From Promethearchaeota archaeon (GTDB lineage Archaea; Asgardarchaeota; Lokiarchaeia; Helarchaeales; RDOG01), in contig RDOG01000039.1 in the NCBI GenBank assembly GCA_011365055.1, forward strand, positions 1-8,549: a stretch of DNA of 8,549 nucleotides. The letters are read 5' to 3'. Of this stretch, positions 5,944-8,549 are shown piece after piece. The translations under genes and the position numbers were made by a program. Under the pieces are notes generated by a model that saw only the letters and a list, made by a program, of their open reading frames with translations, made no database searches and had not been told where the DNA came from. Positions within the stretch are counted from its first letter, which is position 1, and each line of letters opens with the position of its first letter.

Positions 5944-6657
5944 ATGAAATTGAATGAAAAATGGCAAGAGTATGCTGAAGAATTAGTTGAAGTATTAGAG
6001 TTAAAGGGTCAACCAATTGCAATAACATATACTGATGAAGAAATTGAATCAACTGTTAATAAAGGATCAGATGTATGTTCTGTCCTTCTAAAGGCACGAA
6101 ATGGAGAAATTATTTGTTTAAGTAAAGCAAAATGTACTTGTCCGGGTGGGAAATGGCATTTAGGGTTCGCAGAAAAAAGAATCGGATTGGAAAAAATTTT
6201 AGTTGAAGGAGAAAAATTATGGGCAACCGTAGCAATCGCTAGACAAAGCATTGGAAATACTCATAAAATTGCACCACCACCATTAGGTTTAACAAAATAC
6301 ATCGTATTTAGTCCGATGAATAAAGCAAAATTACGCCCAGATCTTGTAACGATCTTATGTAATCCTGGGCAAGCTTCACGATTAGTATTTCTAGCAGATT
6401 ATCATGGAGATCCCGTTAAACCACAAGTTTTAGGTTCATTATGTTGGAGTGCCATAACATATCCTTTAATTTCTGGTAATCTAAACGTCACCATGGGAGA
6501 TCCTACCGCAAGACGTCATCATAAATATGATTCAAATGAATTAATAGTAAGCATTCCTTATCGGATGATTCCAAACATCATGGAGGCATTGCAATATAGC
6601 ACTGCTGGAAAAGGTAAAATGGCGCCTTGGTTTGCTAGAATATCGGAGGAAAGTTAA
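5944..6657 (+). CDS. DUF169 family protein (COG2043-like)
   Basis: From ATG 5944 the protein has 237 residues, the usual size for DUF169. The features I recognise are an N-terminal helix with L-x-L-K-G-Q-P-I-A-I-T-Y, a Cys-rich centre (C45, C58, C64 and C66, the last two in KCTCPGGKWHLGF), and the C-terminal block GDPTARRHHKYDSNELIVSIPY. The Cys pattern suggests metal or cofactor binding, but the biochemical role of DUF169 is not settled. The protein has no signal peptide or membrane helix and should be cytoplasmic. It has its own TATA box and ribosome site and runs toward the MBL hydrolase gene with a 14-base gap, so the two are not an operon. All motifs look complete. The family call is confident; the function is unknown. 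Confidence 0.85.
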   Translation: MKLNEKWQEYAEELVEVLELKGQPIAITYTDEEIESTVNKGSDVCSVLLKARNGEIICLSKAKCTCPGGKWHLGFAEKRIGLEKILVEGEKLWATVAIARQSIGNTHKIAPPPLGLTKYIVFSPMNKAKLRPDLVTILCNPGQASRLVFLADYHGDPVKPQVLGSLCWSAITYPLISGNLNVTMGDPTARRHHKYDSNELIVSIPYRMIPNIMEALQYSTAGKGKMAPWFARISEES

Positions 6658-6671
6658 AAAAGTAATAATTT

Positions 6672-7301
6672 TTAAATTTCTAAATCTTTTCCCTTTAAAA
6701 TTTCTACTTTCACGTTTGGAGCTTTTTCTTTAACTAATCTTTCAAATTCATTTAGATCCTTATCCCAATCATGCATGGGGACGCATATTTTTGGATTTAT
6801 AATTGCACAAGCTTCAGCTGCATCTTCAAATCCCATGGTATATGTATCGCCTACCGGTAAAAGAGCTACATCTATATTAGAAATTTCATTCATTTCTGGA
6901 ATTATATCTGTATCTCCAGCATGATAAATCCTCTTTCCATCCACTTCAATAATATAACCCAACCAATCATTTTTTTTCGGATGAAAATTTTTATTTGGAG
7001 TATATGATCGTATTGATTGTATCTTGATTCCATTAATTTCTTTAGAATCACCAGGACCCATACCCATGGCATTAAATTTACTTAATCCACTAGTACAAGT
7101 CTTAGGGCAAATTAAGACCGATTTATTAGTTATTACATTTTTTATGCTCTTTTTATCCGCATGGTCATAATGGTCATGAGATGCTAAAATGATGTCTGCA
7201 GGCTCATCATCGCCCATTTTATAAGGATCAATATAAATAATTTTCCCCGAATCACTTTTAATTTTGAAACATGCGTGAGTAATCCATGTTATTTTTGTCA
7301 T
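6672..7301 (-). CDS. MBL-fold metal-dependent hydrolase (UPF0173-like)
   Basis: The 209-residue protein has the metallo-beta-lactamase fold signature: H42-D-H44-Y-D46-H47 (SHDHYDHAD), then H127-A-G-D130 in the YHAGDTD motif, and H177 near the C-terminus (VPMHDWD). These are the ligands for a two-metal site. D25-P26 after the second strand, and the KFNAMGMGPGD and NDWLGYII segments, match small archaeal and bacterial UPF0173-type enzymes. The substrate is unknown; phosphodiester or thioester hydrolysis is possible in this superfamily. ATG 7301 is supported by GAGAGG (7310-7315). The protein is cytoplasmic and complete. Its neighbours do not reveal a pathway: it converges on DUF169 and diverges from the HEPN gene. 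Confidence 0.88.
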   Translation of the reverse strand: MTKITWITHACFKIKSDSGKIIYIDPYKMGDDEPADIILASHDHYDHADKKSIKNVITNKSVLICPKTCTSGLSKFNAMGMGPGDSKEINGIKIQSIRSYTPNKNFHPKKNDWLGYIIEVDGKRIYHAGDTDIIPEMNEISNIDVALLPVGDTYTMGFEDAAEACAIINPKICVPMHDWDKDLNEFERLVKEKAPNVKVEILKGKDLEI

Positions 7302-7309
7302 GTTAAAAA

Positions 7310-7315
7310 CCTCTC
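7310..7315 (-). promoter_or_regulatory. Ribosome binding site of the MBL hydrolase gene
   Basis: GAGAGG on the minus strand, eight bases before ATG 7301. Confidence 0.6.
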
Positions 7316-7334
7316 AAATTTCATTGATTTATTA

Positions 7335-7344
7335 TTTATATAAA
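7335..7344. promoter_or_regulatory. Palindromic TATA-like element upstream of the MBL gene
   Basis: TTTATATAAA is a perfect palindrome and sits about 35 bases upstream of the MBL start on the minus strand, a distance suited to a TATA box with a very short leader. It is too far from the HEPN start at 7424 to be its usual TATA box. Confidence 0.4.
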
Positions 7345-7423
7345 TTAGAAAATATTCTTTTCTGTTTTTCAAATTTTGTAATTAATAGTTTAATTAATAT
7401 TATTTAAGGAATTATTTGTATGT

Positions 7424-7858
7424 ATGGATGATAAAAGAAAAAATCGATACAAAGATAAGATAGTTAATTTGTCTAAATATTACGAGTTATTAAATAAATG
7501 GTTAAAAGAAAATAATTTTGAGAAAATCATAAAAAATTTAGAATATCAAGAAATATTCGCAGTATATCATGCAGCACAATTAAGTATAGAAGTCATATCT
7601 GATATATGCGCCATGATGGTTAAAGATTCTCAAATAAATGCAAAAGATAATTATACGAATTATGAAACTTTAAATCGAAAAGGAATTTTATCTAAAGATT
7701 TATTACTAGCTTTAAAAGAGCTAAATGGGTTGAGAAATAGGATTGTACATGATTATAATGGGATAATTGATAAAATTGCTTTCCAATCTATTGTAAAAAA
7801 TCTCCCAAACATAAAATTATTTAAGGAGACTGTTGAATCTTGGTTAGAAAAAATATAA
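7424..7858 (+). CDS. HEPN-domain toxin, HepT-like (DUF86 type)
   Basis: The 144-residue all-helical protein ends with the HEPN ribonuclease motif R104-x4-H109-x-Y111 (RNRIVHDY). This is the RX4HXY form of HepT/DUF86 toxins, where Arg and His act in RNA cleavage and the Tyr is the residue modified by the MntA partner in the characterised Shewanella system. The preceding helix (VYHAAQLSIEVISDICAMM) matches the family dimer core. The partner MNT gene overlaps its last 19 bases, the classical toxin-antitoxin order. ATG 7424 follows AAGGA (7406-7410) by 13 bases, a little long, but no better start is visible. Unlike the HEPN gene at 3192-3614 this one is unbroken and belongs to a different HEPN subfamily. 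It is probably an RNase toxin, or an abortive-infection factor against viruses. Confidence 0.85.
   Translation: MDDKRKNRYKDKIVNLSKYYELLNKWLKENNFEKIIKNLEYQEIFAVYHAAQLSIEVISDICAMMVKDSQINAKDNYTNYETLNRKGILSKDLLLALKELNGLRNRIVHDYNGIIDKIAFQSIVKNLPNIKLFKETVESWLEKI
7823..7828 (+). promoter_or_regulatory. Ribosome binding site inside the HEPN gene, sets the MNT start
   Basis: AAGGAG within the 3' end of the HEPN frame stands 11 bases before TTG 7840. No ATG precedes the GSx10DxD motif of the MNT frame, so TTG is the likely start. Confidence 0.5.
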
Positions 7859-8220
7859 TCAAGCAAATTGAAGAAGATTTTAGTTTTATTAAAGATCATC
7901 CAGATATTATAGCATTAATTTTATTTGGATCTCATGTTTCGAATCAAAATAATATTCGGAGTGATATTGATATTTGTTTAGTTGTTCCGAATAAAAATCT
8001 TTATGAGATCTATAAATATGTGATGCAAAATCTTAAATCAAATCAGGATAAATATGACATTCGTTTTTTTGAAGAGCTCCCTTTATACATTCAAGGAGAA
8101 ATTATTGAAGATGGTAAAATTATATTCTGCAAGGATGAACCATCTTTGTTTGAATATTTTTATAATTTCATAAAACTTTGGGAAGATCAAAAATTAAAAT
8201 TACGAATTCTATCTTTGTGA
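7840..8220 (+). CDS. MNT-domain nucleotidyltransferase antitoxin, MntA-like
   Basis: This 126-residue protein has G30-S31, ten residues, D42-I-D44 (GSHVSNQNNIRSDIDICLV), and a third acidic residue at D73 (KYDIRFF), which form the complete minimal nucleotidyltransferase triad with the exact GSX10DXD spacing of MntA. In the studied HepT/MntA pair, MntA transfers AMP units to the Tyr of the toxin RX4HXY motif and so blocks its RNase activity. The target Tyr is present in the upstream protein (Y111). The start is a TTG at 7840, overlapping the HEPN gene by 19 bases. An aromatic C-terminal helix (PSLFEYFYNFIKLWED) follows the catalytic domain. An eight-T run 21 bases after the stop probably ends the operon. 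Confidence 0.87.
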   Translation: MVRKNIIKQIEEDFSFIKDHPDIIALILFGSHVSNQNNIRSDIDICLVVPNKNLYEIYKYVMQNLKSNQDKYDIRFFEELPLYIQGEIIEDGKIIFCKDEPSLFEYFYNFIKLWEDQKLKLRILSL

Positions 8221-8240
8221 AATAAAAAATTAGCAGTAAT

Positions 8241-8250
8241 ATTTTTTTTA
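8241..8250 (+). terminator. Oligo-T terminator after the HEPN/MNT operon
   Basis: Eight consecutive T (8242-8249) follow the TGA at 8218-8220, and a second T7 run is at 8311-8317. Both fit archaeal T-tract termination. The remaining 8221-8371 shows no gene. Confidence 0.5.
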
Positions 8251-8371
8251 ACAATAAATTTGATTATTCTATTTAAAAAACTCAATAAGTAATTGATAAA
8301 AAATTAATACTTTTTTTAAATTAACCATCTCTTAGCTTTTTTAAATAATAAATAGGGAAAACTAATTTAGC

Positions 8372-8549
8372 TCATCCTTTTTTAATTGCAACCATGAATA
8401 CCATCAGGTTAACAATGTTTTTGAGTAGGTCCTGTTCATCTTTTGATAACTTTGTTCTTGAAATCACTTTTTTTGGATGCATTTTTGTTGGAGCTTGCCG
8501 TCGACGACGCACGATTAAGACCACAGCCCCCGCAGCGCCCACGCCAGCA
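8372..8549 (-). CDS. C-terminal anchor and tail of another surface protein (partial), anchor cassette copy 3
   Basis: Reading the minus strand from the window edge gives AGVGAAGAVVLIVRRRR, then a tail starting QAPTKMHPKKV, continuing with KLSKDEQDLLKN and ending AIKKG at a TGA (8372-8374). This is the end of a membrane helix, the RRRR stop-transfer motif and a cytosolic tail of about 42 residues. It aligns without gaps to copy 2 and clearly to the surface protein at 556-2274. The frame is open to the window edge, so the ectodomain lies beyond 8549. The DNA shares 46 identical bases with copy 2 (8499-8544 against 3973-4018), while the tail codons have diverged. By analogy with copy 1 the full gene is expected to encode a secreted repeat protein; that part is not visible. 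Confidence 0.75.
   Translation of the reverse strand, partial: AGVGAAGAVVLIVRRRRQAPTKMHPKKVISRTKLSKDEQDLLKNIVNLMVFMVAIKKG
8499..8544 (-). repeat. 46-base perfect inverted repeat, right arm
   Basis: Identical, as reverse complement, to 3973-4018. The two arms face each other about 4.5 kb apart and enclose the coiled-coil, membrane, DUF169, MBL and HEPN/MNT genes. Confidence 0.9.

Noticed and set aside
6009..6251. Minus-strand frame inside DUF169
   Set aside because: It is antisense to conserved DUF169 motifs and has no promoter or domain.
1..8549. tRNA, rRNA, CRISPR arrays, insertion sequences, integrase sites
   Set aside because: I saw no cloverleaf or conserved rRNA sequence, no regularly spaced direct repeats, and no transposase motifs on either strand.

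Overview
This AT-rich window reads as archaeal. It has short Shine-Dalgarno leaders (GGAG/GAGG type), TATA-like boxes close to starts, oligo-T stretches after stop codons, a secreted protein packed with N-glycosylation sequons, a DUF169 protein, an MBL-fold hydrolase and two HEPN/MNT loci. The membrane-anchored beta-repeat surface protein, lysine-rich coiled coil and many small toxin-antitoxin genes would fit an Asgard (Loki-like) archaeon. That assignment is inference from style, not from a marker gene.

Layout. (1) 1-2274, plus strand: the 3' end of a tyrosine-rich, acidic, probably extracellular protein, then a complete 572-residue surface protein with a signal peptide, eight Trp-to-Trp repeats of 53-58 residues, one membrane helix and a basic cytosolic tail. 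(2) 2473-3614, minus strand: a decayed toxin-antitoxin island in the order HEPN, MNT, PIN, small antitoxin. The HEPN frame is cut by an in-frame TAA, and the PIN gene has lost its 5' part and carries an in-frame TGA, while both antitoxin frames are intact. (3) 3734-4145, plus strand: debris ending in an orphan copy of the surface-protein anchor module. (4) 4148-5713, minus strand: a six-helix membrane protein followed, in the same frame after one TAA, by an acidic and coiled-coil protein. (5) 5944-7301: DUF169 and an MBL-fold UPF0173-type hydrolase, convergent. (6) 7424-8220, plus strand: an apparently intact HepT/MntA-type HEPN-MNT pair. (7) 8372-8549, minus strand: the 3' end of another gene that carries the same anchor module and continues beyond the window.

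The thread through the window is the anchor module: a last repeat strand LNSSGGIW, a proline or polar linker, a membrane helix, RRRR and a tail of about 40 residues ending near IKKG. It occurs three times in 6.6 kb, is markedly GC-richer than the surrounding DNA, and two copies share 46 identical bases in inverted orientation. It looks like a mobile or gene-converted 3' cassette that gives different ectodomains the same membrane anchor and tail. The second theme is toxin decay with antitoxin retention next to an intact toxin-antitoxin pair.
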